A stretch of DNA of 64,000 nt from assembly GCA_003054665.1 (NCBI GenBank), contig QAYY01000001.1, positions 795,501 through 859,500 of the forward strand. Direction: 5' to 3'. This DNA is from Opitutaceae bacterium EW11. Its GTDB lineage: Bacteria > Verrucomicrobiota > Verrucomicrobiia > Opitutales > Opitutaceae. The translations under genes were made by a program, and so were the position numbers. This document shows, piece after piece, positions 33,969 to 42,786 of this stretch; positions within the stretch are counted from its first letter, which is position 1, and each line of letters starts with the position of its first letter. A model generated the notes under the pieces. The model searched no databases. It was not told where the DNA came from and worked only from the letters and a program-made list of their open reading frames with translations.

Positions 33969-34871
33969 CTAGGTTTCCTGAGGCGGTTGCGTCATATCCA
34001 TTCCCAAAATCTCGATGAACTTCTTCATCGCCGGCGTGAGCACACGGCCCTTCCGGTGGAGAATGGCGAGAGGCCGCGTGAATTCTTTCCCGCGGAAAGG
34101 AATGACCGAGAGGGTGCCCTGCTTGGATTCCTGCGTGATGGTCGCCTGCGGGACGATCGCGATGCCGTGGTCGATTTCCACCGCGCGTTTGACCGTCTCG
34201 ATGTTGTCGAACTCCATCACGGGCTCGATCTCGAGTTTGTTGTCGCGGAAAATCTGATCGACCGCCTTGCGCGTCGGGATGTCGGGGTCGAAACCGATGA
34301 AGCGCTGGCCGACGATATCCTTGAGTTCCACCTCGGGCCGCTTTGCCAGCGCATGGTTCGGATGCGTGATCAGCACGAGCCGGTCGTTCCGGAACGGAAT
34401 GGAGTCAATCTGCCGGACTTTCACCGGGAAGGCGACGAGGCCAAAGTCGACCGAGTTGTGCAGGATATCCTCGTACACGAGGTTGGACCGACGGTATTCG
34501 ACCCGCACATTCACCGAAGGATAGTCGTGGAGGAACCGTTTGATGTACGGGGGAAGCTCGTGCAGACCGATCGAATAAATCGTGGAGATCCGGATCGTGC
34601 CGCTGATGATCTTCTTCATCTCCTGAAGCTCGCTCAGCAGCTTCTCGTACTGGTGGAGCATCTCCTTCGCGGCATCGTAAACGCGCTGCCCTTCGCGCGT
34701 GAGCTGGAACTGTTTTTGGCTCCGGTCGATTAGGAGCGTCTTGAAGTGTCGCTCCATCGCGCGGGCTTGCTGGCTCACCGCAGACTGCGTGATGCCGTTT
34801 ATCTTGGCAGATTTTGAAAAGCTCTTCGTCTCGACGAGATCGGCGAATATCTTGAAGTTCTCGATTTGCAT
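33969..34871 (-). CDS. LysR family transcriptional regulator
   Basis: The product has 300 residues from the ATG at 34871 (MQIENFKIFADLVETKSFSKSAK). The helix-turn-helix is residues 3-60: FADLVETKSFSKSAKINGITQSAVSQQARAMERHF. The C-terminal periplasmic-binding-type effector domain spans 90-290. It resembles the CysB/CbbR style regulators found in Verrucomicrobiota, but effector and targets cannot be named. It is divergent from yggS, with 75 bases between the start codons. A consensus-like promoter and a palindrome at 34904-34922 lie between its -35 and -10 elements, so it probably represses itself. Confidence 0.88.
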   Translation of the reverse strand: MQIENFKIFADLVETKSFSKSAKINGITQSAVSQQARAMERHFKTLLIDRSQKQFQLTREGQRVYDAAKEMLHQYEKLLSELQEMKKIISGTIRISTIYSIGLHELPPYIKRFLHDYPSVNVRVEYRRSNLVYEDILHNSVDFGLVAFPVKVRQIDSIPFRNDRLVLITHPNHALAKRPEVELKDIVGQRFIGFDPDIPTRKAVDQIFRDNKLEIEPVMEFDNIETVKRAVEIDHGIAIVPQATITQESKQGTLSVIPFRGKEFTRPLAILHRKGRVLTPAMKKFIEILGMDMTQPPQET

Positions 34872-34895
34872 GGAGCGCGCTGAATATGGCGTTTC

Positions 34896-34923
34896 GTTAT
34901 AAATGCCCCTAATCAGGGGGCAA
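34896..34923 (-). promoter_or_regulatory. lysR promoter with overlapping operator palindrome
   Basis: On the minus strand TTGCCC (34918-34923) and TATAAC (34896-34901) are 16 bases apart, a good sigma-70-like pair for the regulator gene. The palindrome TGCCCC (34904-34909) and GGGGCA (34917-34922) with a seven-base A/T-rich centre fills the spacer. A regulator bound here would block its own promoter. Confidence 0.55.
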
Positions 34924-34946
34924 TTCATTAATCAGCCTTTTTATTC

Positions 34947-35651
34947 ATGGTCACATTCGACGAGTTTAACCTGCGCAGGGAGCAGCTGCGCTTGGAAGTG
35001 GCGCAACTCTGCCGGACTTCCGGCCGAAATCCGGGCTCGGTCGAGATCCTTCCCGTGACAAAAACGCACCCGCCCGAGGCCGCGTTTTTCGCCGCCCGCT
35101 GCGGGCTCCGCGCCGTCGGCGAGAACCGCGTGCAGGAGGCAGTCGACAAGCGCGCGGCGGCCCCCGACGCCACGGTCCAGTGGGAGCTGATCGGGCATCT
35201 GCAGTCGAACAAGGCCAAGATCGCGGCCGCGACGTTCGATCGTATTCAATCCGTGGATAGCGAAAAGCTGCTGAACCTGCTCGATCGCGCGGCGGGCGAG
35301 CTGGGCAAGCAGCTCCCCGTCCTCCTCCAGATCAACGCCGGCAACGATCCGGCGAAGTTCGGCGCCGATCTGTCCGCCGCGGACAAGCTGCTCGACGTCG
35401 CGCTTGCGAAACCGCACCTCCGCGTCGACGGGCTCATGACCATCGCGCCTCTCTCCGACGATCCAGCGGTAGCCGAACGCACGTTCGTCACCTTGCGCCA
35501 GCTCCGCGACGATCTCAGCGCACGGACAAAGGCTCCGCTCGCGACGCTCTCCATGGGCATGAGCGGCGACTACGCCACCGCGATCGCCGCGGGCAGCACG
35601 CTGATTCGAATCGGCACTCGGCTGTACGGCGAACGCCCTCCCGCGGCCTAA
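34947..35651 (+). CDS. yggS: YggS family pyridoxal phosphate homeostasis protein
   Basis: The product has 234 residues. It matches the PLP-binding alanine-racemase-like barrel of YggS/PROSC: ILPVTKTHP with the Schiff-base Lys at 39, VGENRVQEA, LIGHLQSNKAK, GLMTIAPLSDD and LSMGMSGDYATAIAAGSTLIRIGTRLYG. Such proteins buffer free pyridoxal phosphate and have no known catalysis. It is divergent from the LysR gene and may share its operator. The next gene, a SirB1-like protein, starts 58 bases later on the same strand. Confidence 0.93.
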   Translation: MVTFDEFNLRREQLRLEVAQLCRTSGRNPGSVEILPVTKTHPPEAAFFAARCGLRAVGENRVQEAVDKRAAAPDATVQWELIGHLQSNKAKIAAATFDRIQSVDSEKLLNLLDRAAGELGKQLPVLLQINAGNDPAKFGADLSAADKLLDVALAKPHLRVDGLMTIAPLSDDPAVAERTFVTLRQLRDDLSARTKAPLATLSMGMSGDYATAIAAGSTLIRIGTRLYGERPPAA

Positions 35652-35709
35652 CTCCACAAACCCAGCGGGGCAGCCCGGCAAACCGGCGCGATTCGAGCGG
35701 CGCGTCCAG

Positions 35710-36720
35710 GTGCCCTTCGCCGCACCGGCCGATCGAGCGGATGCGCAAGGCCACATCGCGAGCCGACGCAGGTTTTTCCTGCGTCAAGCCAAAGTGCCCG
35801 CGAATAGTTTCCAAGTTGCTTCTGCGAGACTTCTTTTTTCCTTGGGCGATGTGGATCCCGCCCGGCTCAGCACTGAAGAGAAGTTGGTGTTTCTGAGTCT
35901 TCTGGACGACCAGAGTCCGGCCGTCCGCCACGCCTTGCTTTCCTACTTTCGCGAGCACAGCGCCGAGGCGGTGGACTTTCTCAAGGAAACCGCCAACGGG
36001 AAAAACCGCGCGCTGGCCTGGCACGCCCGGTGGTTCCTCGAAGAGCTGAAGTTCAGCGACCCGATCGCGGAGTTCAAAGGCTTCATCCGCTCTCTGAACT
36101 ACGAACTGGAAACGGGCGCGCTGCTCCTGAGCCGCACGGTGTTCCCGTCGATCGACATCGGCGCCTGTTGCGGCGAACTCGACGCCATCGCCAACCGGTG
36201 CCGCGAGCTGATGGCCGAGCCGATGACCGTTCGCGAGAAGTGCCGCGTCATCAATCGCGTACTTTTTCATGAATACGGCTTTCGGGGGAACTACGAGCAC
36301 TACACCGACCCACTCAACAGCTTCCTTCAGCGCGTGATCGAGCGCCGCAAGGGCATCCCGATTTCGCTCTCGATCGTGTACCTTCTGGTCGCGCACCGGC
36401 TCGGCATCGATCTCGAGCCGGTCGGCCTGCCCGGGCATTTTGTCGTCGGCTGCTACGTCGAGGACGCCCCCTTCTTCATCGATGCGTTCGAGCAGGGGGT
36501 ATTTCGGTCCCGCGACGATCTCTTCACTCTCCTGCGCCTTCAGCAGATCGAGCCCAAGGAAAGCGATCTGGCGCCCACCCCCGTGCGCGAGGTCCTCTGC
36601 CGTTGCTGTCGCAACCTGGTGAACCACTACCGCGCCTCGGGCGACGAAGAGCACGCGCAATTGTTCGCCGATTTCGTCGACGAATTCGACGCGACCTACG
36701 AGCGCCACGCGCAGTCGTGA
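35710..36720 (+). CDS. SirB1 family transglutaminase-like protein
   Basis: The product has 336 residues if it starts at the ATG at 35710. A start at the GTG at 35851 (VDPARLSTEEKLVF) is equally plausible, because the 47 residues between them are Ala/Arg-rich and overlie A/T-rich, promoter-like DNA. Landmarks are RVLFHEYGFRGNYEHYTDPLNSFLQRVIERRKGIPISLSIVYLLVAHRLG and the LPGHFVVGC motif, which mark the SirB1/transglutaminase-like family. A HEAT-like helical N-terminal part (55-105) is common there. Function is unknown; some relatives are annotated as tetratricopeptide or invasion regulators without evidence. Confidence 0.8.
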   Translation: MPFAAPADRADAQGHIASRRRFFLRQAKVPANSFQVASARLLFSLGDVDPARLSTEEKLVFLSLLDDQSPAVRHALLSYFREHSAEAVDFLKETANGKNRALAWHARWFLEELKFSDPIAEFKGFIRSLNYELETGALLLSRTVFPSIDIGACCGELDAIANRCRELMAEPMTVREKCRVINRVLFHEYGFRGNYEHYTDPLNSFLQRVIERRKGIPISLSIVYLLVAHRLGIDLEPVGLPGHFVVGCYVEDAPFFIDAFEQGVFRSRDDLFTLLRLQQIEPKESDLAPTPVREVLCRCCRNLVNHYRASGDEEHAQLFADFVDEFDATYERHAQS

Positions 36721-36769
36721 GCCGTCGTTTCAGGTTTCGCGCCCAGGCCCTGTCCGCAAACGTCCGGCC

Positions 36770-39700
36770 CTAAACGGACTCTTCCATCACGCTCTGGATC
36801 GTGCGTGCTAGGTCCGCAAACCGGTACGGTTTCGGAACGACTCCGCGGAATCCGTGAGCCCGATAGTTAGCCAGAACCGGATCGCTGGAATAGCCGCTGG
36901 ACACGATCGCTTTCACGTTCGAGTCGATCTGCAGCAGTTTCTGCATCGCCTCGCGGCCGCCCATGCCGCCAGGCACGGTGAGATCCATGATGACGAGGCG
37001 GAACGGCTGGCCCTGCACGCGCGCGGACTCGTAACACTCCACGGCCTCACCGCCGTCCGATACCGTGGTCACGTCGAGTCCGAGCCGCTTGAGCAGCGCC
37101 GCCGCCAGCGTGCGGATAGTTTCCTCGTCGTCCATGAACAGCACGCGACCGGACACCGAGACCGGCTTGTCCTGCGAGACGGGTTCCTGCGGCAGAGCGT
37201 CGCGCGCGGCGGGCAGCCAGATGTGGAAGGTGGTGCCTCTGCCGAGTTCCGATTCCACTTCGATGTGCCCCTGGTGCTTGCGGATGATGGAATAGACCGT
37301 CGCAAGGCCGAGTCCGCTGCCGGACTGCTTGGTGGTGAAATACGGATCGAAAATCCGCGAGAGGTGTTCGCCACGGATTCCCATGCCGCTGTCGCTGATC
37401 GAAAGCTGCAGGTACTCGCCGACGGTCAACGGTCTGGTGGAATCCTGCCCCACCTGCTCGTTCTGCATCGCGAGGCGGATGATGCCGCCTTCGGGCATCG
37501 CCTGAACGGCGTTGATGATGAGATTCTGCACGACCTGGCCGATCTGCCCCTTGTCAACGTCGGCCGCCCAGAGGTTCGGCTCGGCCTTGAACTCGCACCG
37601 CACTTTCGAGCCGTGCAGGGCGAACTCCGCGGCTTCGCGCACCACTTCGGGAAGCTGCACGGCCTTGCGCACGGGCTCGCCGCCCTTTGCGAACGTGAGC
37701 AACTGCTGGGTGAGATCCCTGGCCCGCATCACGCCGCGCTCCGCTTCGGCCAGCCAACGCCCGGCGATGTCCATCACCGTGGCGTCCAGCATGGCGAGGG
37801 TGACGTTGCCCATCACCACCGTGAGGATGTTGTTGAAATCATGGGCAATGCCGCCGGCGAGGATGCCGACCGCTTCCAGCTTCGACGAGCGGAGCAGCTC
37901 CGACTCGAGCCGGGCGCGCTCGGTCACGTCGCGGAACACGACCACCGCGCCGATCGCCCGACCGCCGATGTTGTGCATCGGGGCGCAGCGTCCATCGACC
38001 AGGCAGGGCGCTCCCTGGCGGCTGAAGAGCATCGTCTGTAGTGGAAGATCAATGACACGGTGCTCCGAGATGGCGCGCGCAACGGGCATGCCGATCGCGG
38101 CGCGGGTCTTCTCGTGCCGCAACAGGCAGACTTCGCCGATCGAACGGCCGATCGCCGCGCCGGCGGTCCAGCCGGTCAGGCGCTCCGCCGCCTCGTTCAT
38201 GAATTGAACCACACCGTCGGTGTCCGTGGTCATCAGACCCTCGGCCATGGCCCGGAGCGTGACCCGGAGACGTTCGCGTTCGGCGGCGAGTTCCGCCTCC
38301 GCGCTCCTCACGTCCGTGAGGTCGAGGAGGACCGCCTGCGTCCACTCCAGATTGTGCGCGCCGTGCAGTTTCGGAAGCCACCACCGAAAATACGTGCGGC
38401 GGACCGTGCCATCGAGCGCGTTGATGGAAATCTCGCCCTCGATCTCCTGACGCCCATCCCAGACCGCGCGAAAGGCCCGGCGCCTGATCGCAAAACCATC
38501 CGGGCTGAATACGCGGCCGAAATTTTTCAGCAGTTCCTGCTTCGACCGGGCACGGGTCAGGCGGACCATTTCCTCGTTCACGCCCACCACGGCGACCAGG
38601 TCCATGGTGGCAGCCAGTTCCTCCGGGTGCAGATCGCAGTAGGCGTCGAAATCGGAAATCCCCTGGGCGCGCAGCCGGGTCACCCACTCGCCCACCTTGC
38701 GGTAGTCGTATTCGATGATCGCCGCCGGGGAATGCTCGAACAGGACGCGGTAGCGCTCCTCCGAAGCGCGGATCGCCTCCTCGGCCCGTTTGCGTTCGGT
38801 GATGTCGCCCACGAAGCCCTCGAGATAGGCCAGCCGGCCCTCGCCGTCGCGGATGGCTCGCACGTTCTCGGAGATCCAGCGAAGCGAACCGTCGGCGCAC
38901 CGAACCTGCGACTCGAAACCGGTGACGGATTCCGAGTCGCCGAGGAGCTTGAAGAATTCGTTTCTGCGATTCGGGTCGGCGTAGAACTCGGTGGCGATCG
39001 ACGTCACCGTCGTGATCAGATGCCGCGGGCTGCTGTAGCCGAGGAGCCGCGCCATCGCGGGATTCACCACTCGGAACTGACCGGCGGCAGTCGTCTGGTA
39101 AACGCCTTCGGCGGCGTTTTCGAAAAGATCGCGGTAGCGCTGTTCGCTCGCGCGCAGCCGTTCCTCCGCTTCCTGGCGCTCGGTCACGTCCTCGGCCAGG
39201 ACCAGGACGGCCGGGCGCCCGCCGAACTCGTGCAGGTGCGAGCGGACGCGCATGAGCATCTCGGTGCCGTTCTTCCTGCGGTGGCGCCAGAGCGTGGCCG
39301 CAGCCGGCGTAAGGGTGCCCTCGCGCCGCTTCCTGATGAATTCCCGCAGGCGCTCGGCGTCGGCCGGGGGCCGGATGTCGAAGATGGTGAGGGCGACGAA
39401 TTCCTCGTGCGTGTAGCCGTAGTGGCGCAGGGCCGCGGGATTTACGGCGAGGAACCGGAAGGTCTCGCTGTCGTAGACCCACATCGGGTTCGGGTTGTCC
39501 TCGAACAGGCGCCGATAGCGGATCTCGCTTTCGCGCAGAGCCTCTTCGGATTCGACGCGATCGGTGATGTCCATGTGCGCGCCGATGAGGCGCACCGGGT
39601 GCCCGGCGGCGTCGAAAACCGCGCGGCCGCAGGCGGCGATCCATTTATACCCGCCGTCGCGGCAGAGCATGCGGTACTCGACGCGGTAGAGATCGTTCTC

Positions 39701-40903
39701 CCCCCGCAGATGGGCCTGGAGGGCGCCGATGACCCGGTCGCGATCCGTCGGATGAATACGCGCCTGCCATTCTTCCTGAGTCGCCGCGAGTTCGTCCGGA
39801 GCGAATCCGAGCATCTCTTTCCAGCGATCGGAGAGGAAGGTCTGACCCGTGAGGTAATTCTTCTCGAAGATGCCGACGTTGAGAGCGCGGACGGCCAGCT
39901 GCCAGCGGTCCTCCACCTCGCGGAGCCGGGCCTCGGTCTGGCGCAGCTCGGTGAGGTCGGAGAACACGAGGACGGTGTGCGCAAGGTCCAGACCGGACTG
40001 CGTCTTGAGCGCGCTCCAATGCATCACGCCGTGGCCGAGCGGGCCGTCCAGCCGGGCGAACTGCATCTCCGAGACGGCCTCGTTGCGCCCGTTCCAGATC
40101 GCGTCGAGGTGGAGGCGGAACGTCCGCATGTCGCTCGGGCTCGGGATGAGCATGTGAACGTTGGCCGCCAGCGTCGCCACGTCGGGCGCGCCGCTGGTCC
40201 GGAGCGCGGCGGGATTGGCGCCGACGATCCTCACCAGCGAGAGCTTCTCGCGAAGCGCGGAGGGATTTGCCCGGAGATAGACTTCAAGGTCCGTCGCGCC
40301 GGCCCGGCGAATCTCGGCCAGCCATGCGCCGACCGCCGAATAATCCGCCTCGATCAGGGCGACCGGGGTCCTTTCGAAAAGCTCGCGGATGCGGCCCTCC
40401 GACCGCCTCAGCTCCTCCTCGGCCTTCAGCCGCGGGCGAAGGTCGCGGAGGATCGACTGGGTGTAGCGGTGCGCGCCCGCCGTAATCACGCACGAACGCA
40501 CCTGGACGGGAATCTGTTCGCCGCTGCGGTGCAGGATCACGCCCTCGCGCTCGGTGATTTCGCCGCGCTGCGAGATCTCCGCGAACTGCTGCCGCATGAA
40601 CTCCCGTCGCGCTTCCGGGTGAAGGATGGTGTGCCGTTTGCCGACCAGCTCCGTCTCGTTCGCTCCGAGGAGTTGGCAGGCGCAACGGTTCACTTCGAGG
40701 ATGACGCCCGTCTCGCTGTCCGCCACCACGATGGCGTCGCTGGCTTGCTCGAGAAGGAGGCGGTGGCGCTCCTCGGACATCGCGAGGGCCCGCGTCCGGC
40801 GCATGAGTTCGCTCTTCAGCCTGATCCGTGAGAGATAAATGAATACACAAGCGGCGGTCAGGCCCACCACGAGGCCGATGAACACATCGTCCACTGCGCC
40901 CAT
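36770..40903 (-). CDS. hybrid histidine kinase with multiple PAS domains and receiver
   Basis: The product has 1377 residues from the ATG at 40903; ATGs at 41005 and 41062 give longer, less likely forms. It has one N-terminal membrane helix (6-25), then six to seven PAS or PAS-like units to about 980. HisKA follows with the phospho-accepting GGIAHDFNNIL, then HATPase with the DSGMGIRGEHLSRIFDPYFTTKQSGSGLGLATV region and a C-terminal receiver with acceptor Asp in LVIMDLTVPGG. Two of the PAS units share a special form: LFExxPxALIExDYSxVGxWLxxLR about 170-310 and 700-845. This suggests internal duplication. The AHDFNN box and receiver suggest autoregulated phosphorelay. No partner regulator is next to it; the signal is unknown. 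Confidence 0.9.
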   Translation of the reverse strand: MGAVDDVFIGLVVGLTAACVFIYLSRIRLKSELMRRTRALAMSEERHRLLLEQASDAIVVADSETGVILEVNRCACQLLGANETELVGKRHTILHPEARREFMRQQFAEISQRGEITEREGVILHRSGEQIPVQVRSCVITAGAHRYTQSILRDLRPRLKAEEELRRSEGRIRELFERTPVALIEADYSAVGAWLAEIRRAGATDLEVYLRANPSALREKLSLVRIVGANPAALRTSGAPDVATLAANVHMLIPSPSDMRTFRLHLDAIWNGRNEAVSEMQFARLDGPLGHGVMHWSALKTQSGLDLAHTVLVFSDLTELRQTEARLREVEDRWQLAVRALNVGIFEKNYLTGQTFLSDRWKEMLGFAPDELAATQEEWQARIHPTDRDRVIGALQAHLRGENDLYRVEYRMLCRDGGYKWIAACGRAVFDAAGHPVRLIGAHMDITDRVESEEALRESEIRYRRLFEDNPNPMWVYDSETFRFLAVNPAALRHYGYTHEEFVALTIFDIRPPADAERLREFIRKRREGTLTPAAATLWRHRRKNGTEMLMRVRSHLHEFGGRPAVLVLAEDVTERQEAEERLRASEQRYRDLFENAAEGVYQTTAAGQFRVVNPAMARLLGYSSPRHLITTVTSIATEFYADPNRRNEFFKLLGDSESVTGFESQVRCADGSLRWISENVRAIRDGEGRLAYLEGFVGDITERKRAEEAIRASEERYRVLFEHSPAAIIEYDYRKVGEWVTRLRAQGISDFDAYCDLHPEELAATMDLVAVVGVNEEMVRLTRARSKQELLKNFGRVFSPDGFAIRRRAFRAVWDGRQEIEGEISINALDGTVRRTYFRWWLPKLHGAHNLEWTQAVLLDLTDVRSAEAELAAERERLRVTLRAMAEGLMTTDTDGVVQFMNEAAERLTGWTAGAAIGRSIGEVCLLRHEKTRAAIGMPVARAISEHRVIDLPLQTMLFSRQGAPCLVDGRCAPMHNIGGRAIGAVVVFRDVTERARLESELLRSSKLEAVGILAGGIAHDFNNILTVVMGNVTLAMLDATVMDIAGRWLAEAERGVMRARDLTQQLLTFAKGGEPVRKAVQLPEVVREAAEFALHGSKVRCEFKAEPNLWAADVDKGQIGQVVQNLIINAVQAMPEGGIIRLAMQNEQVGQDSTRPLTVGEYLQLSISDSGMGIRGEHLSRIFDPYFTTKQSGSGLGLATVYSIIRKHQGHIEVESELGRGTTFHIWLPAARDALPQEPVSQDKPVSVSGRVLFMDDEETIRTLAAALLKRLGLDVTTVSDGGEAVECYESARVQGQPFRLVIMDLTVPGGMGGREAMQKLLQIDSNVKAIVSSGYSSDPVLANYRAHGFRGVVPKPYRFADLARTIQSVMEESV

Positions 40904-41285
40904 GCGATGCCCACCACCCTCAAGCTGGTGGCAGCCGGAGATGAGCCCCCCTCCCAACCCCATCAGGCAAGTGATGCTTGTCCGTGAGCGCAGAGAGACC
41001 TTCATGCCGAATAATCTGGGACGGAAACCGAAACGGGTGGGATTCTGTTTGTCGAGGAGCAAACCTGTGTCAGCTGGCGAGCTACAAATTTGTCACCAAG
41101 CCACAGCTTTCTTCTCAGGAAAGCATGCGCTGTTCCGCCCAACATCGGCACTCGCCGCCAAGCAGGCGGAGATTTTGAGACTTCTTTGACCGGAAAACCC
41201 CTCGAAAGCGTTGTTAGCCTGGGGGAAACCCGCTTACCTCCCGGGCCGAACTTCCGCCGGCGCGCGCCAATCGACGGCTCTTCCC
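40904..41285. other. divergent intergenic region between the hybrid kinase and a GNAT gene
   Basis: If the kinase starts at 40903 this leaves 382 bases without a gene (280 bases if it starts at 41005). It holds a perfect 10-bp palindrome ACAAATTTGT (41084-41093) in an A/T-rich patch, the best promoter candidate. I see no RNA gene or repeat. Confidence 0.5.
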
Positions 41286-41759
41286 ATGAATATTTCCCTA
41301 CGCCCTGCGGTGGCCGCCGATGTGTCCGTTGTTCTCGGTTTCATTCGGGATCTGGCGAAATACGAGCAGCTGAGCTCCGAATGCCAAGCCACCGAAGCAC
41401 AGGTTCGGGACACGTTGTTTGGGGAGAATCCCGCGGCTGAGTGCCTCCTGGCGTTCGCCGACGGAGAACCGGCGGGTTTTGCGGTGTTCTTCGGCAACTA
41501 CTCCACCTTCCTCGCCCGTCCGGGCATCTATCTGGAGGACATTTTTGTGAAGCCGGCCTTCCGGAAACGCGGCATCGGCCGGGCGCTGCTCCTGCACGTC
41601 GCCAAGCTCGCCAACGACAGGAAATGCGGCCGGCTCGAGTGGACGGTGCTCGACTGGAACGAGCCCGCGATCGAGTTCTATCGTGGGCTCGGCGCCCAAC
41701 AGCTCGACGAATGGCGCATCTTCCGGCTTTCGGGCCCGGCCCTCGCGAAGTACGCGTGA
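41286..41759 (+). CDS. GNAT family N-acetyltransferase, SSAT/thialysine-like
   Basis: The product has 157 residues from the ATG at 41286 (MNISLRPAVAADVSVVLGFI). Acetyl-CoA binding loop RKRGIGRALLLHVAKLA and the preceding LEDIFVKPAF strand, then GRLEWTVLDWNEPAIEFYRGLGA with the usual catalytic Tyr, place it near spermidine/thialysine acetyltransferases. The whole chain aligns by eye with the short SSAT form. The acetylated substrate, probably a small amine, is not certain. It converges with the PhzF gene, whose stop is 28 bases away. Confidence 0.88.
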   Translation: MNISLRPAVAADVSVVLGFIRDLAKYEQLSSECQATEAQVRDTLFGENPAAECLLAFADGEPAGFAVFFGNYSTFLARPGIYLEDIFVKPAFRKRGIGRALLLHVAKLANDRKCGRLEWTVLDWNEPAIEFYRGLGAQQLDEWRIFRLSGPALAKYA

Positions 41760-41787
41760 TGGACGGATCTCCAGGCGAGCCGTCCGC

Positions 41788-42573
41788 CTAAACGCTGATC
41801 TCGCCTTTGAGGTAACAGACCGCCTGACCGGCGATCTTCACCCGAGGGCTCGCCCATTCGCACCAGAGTTCGCCTCCCCGGGCGGAAATCTGCCGCGCAT
41901 GGACGTTCTTCCTGCCCAGCCGCTCGCACCAGTACGGCACCAGCGTGCAGTGCGCCGAGCCGGTGACCGGATCCTCATCGATGCCGACGCTCGACGCGAA
42001 ATAGCGGGAAACGAAGTCGCAGTCTTCGCCGGGAGCCGTCGCGATCACCCGGAGATCCTTCATTCCTCTCAACGCGGCGAAATCCGGGCGAAGCCGCGCG
42101 ACGTCGGATTCGCGCTCGTAGACAAAAAGATGGTGATTGCCGGCCACGCGCAGTTCGCGCGGCGCCGCGCCCACCGCGGCGGTGACATGCTCGAGCGGCC
42201 CGTGCGGCTGGGCGACGCGCTCGGGGAAATCCATCTCGAGTCGCTGGCCGCGCTCGGCGACGCCGAGAGGGCCGCTCTTCGTATCGAAAACCACACTACC
42301 GGTCGCGGCCTTCAGCTCGCGCAGGATCACGTGCGCGCTCGCGAGCGTCGCGTGACCGCAGAGGTTGACCTCCACGGCCGGGGTGAACCAGCGCAGATGG
42401 TAGCGCCCCGGGCCCTTCGGCACCAGAAACGCGGTCTCGGAGAGCCCGTGCTCGAAGGCCATCCGCTGCAGAATCTCGTCCGGAAGCCATTCGGTTAGCG
42501 GACAAACACCGGCGGGATTCCCGCGAAATGGCTGCGCAGTGAAAGCGTCGATCCAGAAGAAAGGCAGTTTCAT
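41788..42573 (-). CDS. PhzF family phenazine biosynthesis-like isomerase
   Basis: The product has 261 residues from the ATG at 42573 (MKLPFFWIDAFTAQPFRGNPAGVCPL). The PhzF pattern is clear: FTAQPFRGNPAGVC at the start, GLSETAFLVP with the catalytic Glu, FTPAVEVNLCGHATLASAHV, and SSVGIDEDPVTGSAHCTLVPYW. Family members are diaminopimelate-epimerase-fold isomerases; no phenazine operon is present, so it is a general isomerase of unknown substrate. It is divergent from a MocR regulator, with two palindromes between them. Together with the EamA transporter downstream this looks like one regulated amino acid or metabolite handling locus. Confidence 0.88.
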   Translation of the reverse strand: MKLPFFWIDAFTAQPFRGNPAGVCPLTEWLPDEILQRMAFEHGLSETAFLVPKGPGRYHLRWFTPAVEVNLCGHATLASAHVILRELKAATGSVVFDTKSGPLGVAERGQRLEMDFPERVAQPHGPLEHVTAAVGAAPRELRVAGNHHLFVYERESDVARLRPDFAALRGMKDLRVIATAPGEDCDFVSRYFASSVGIDEDPVTGSAHCTLVPYWCERLGRKNVHARQISARGGELWCEWASPRVKIAGQAVCYLKGEISV

Positions 42574-42674
42574 GGCGCCGATCCAGCAAGGATGGCACGG
42601 CCCCGGCAAGCGACCGAGCGACTGTTCTGCGCGGCGGGCCGCCCCACTGTGCCACGCCCACGAACTGTCCGGGC

Positions 42675-42729
42675 ACAGATCCCATAAATGGGATTTGTCA
42701 TGGTCACAGTTCAGGAATTGCCAAACTGT
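42675..42729. promoter_or_regulatory. operator-like palindromes between the PhzF and MocR genes
   Basis: A perfect palindrome ATCCCAT-AA-ATGGGAT (42679-42694) is extended by ACA and TGT on the two sides (42675-42698), with one mismatch pair. A second inverted repeat ACAGTT (42706-42711) and AACTGT (42724-42729) has a 12-base spacer; AACTGT also occurs at 42663-42668. MocR regulators commonly bind repeats next to their own gene. A TTGCCA/TATCCT pair near 42719-42745 may be the MocR promoter. Confidence 0.5.
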
Positions 42730-42786
42730 ACTGGATCCTATCCTCGGGGATTGCTCCTGAGCATCCGACGGAGCCTCTGGTACAAA

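Noticed and set aside
41005-41062. Earlier starts of the hybrid kinase giving a lipobox-like GLISGC
   Set aside because: A lipid anchor followed directly by a membrane helix and a cytosolic kinase makes no topological sense; start at 40903 preferred.
42688-42786. Extended N-terminus for the MocR regulator from the ATG at 42688
   Set aside because: It would place the two palindromes and the promoter inside the coding region, and the added residues do not resemble GntR proteins.
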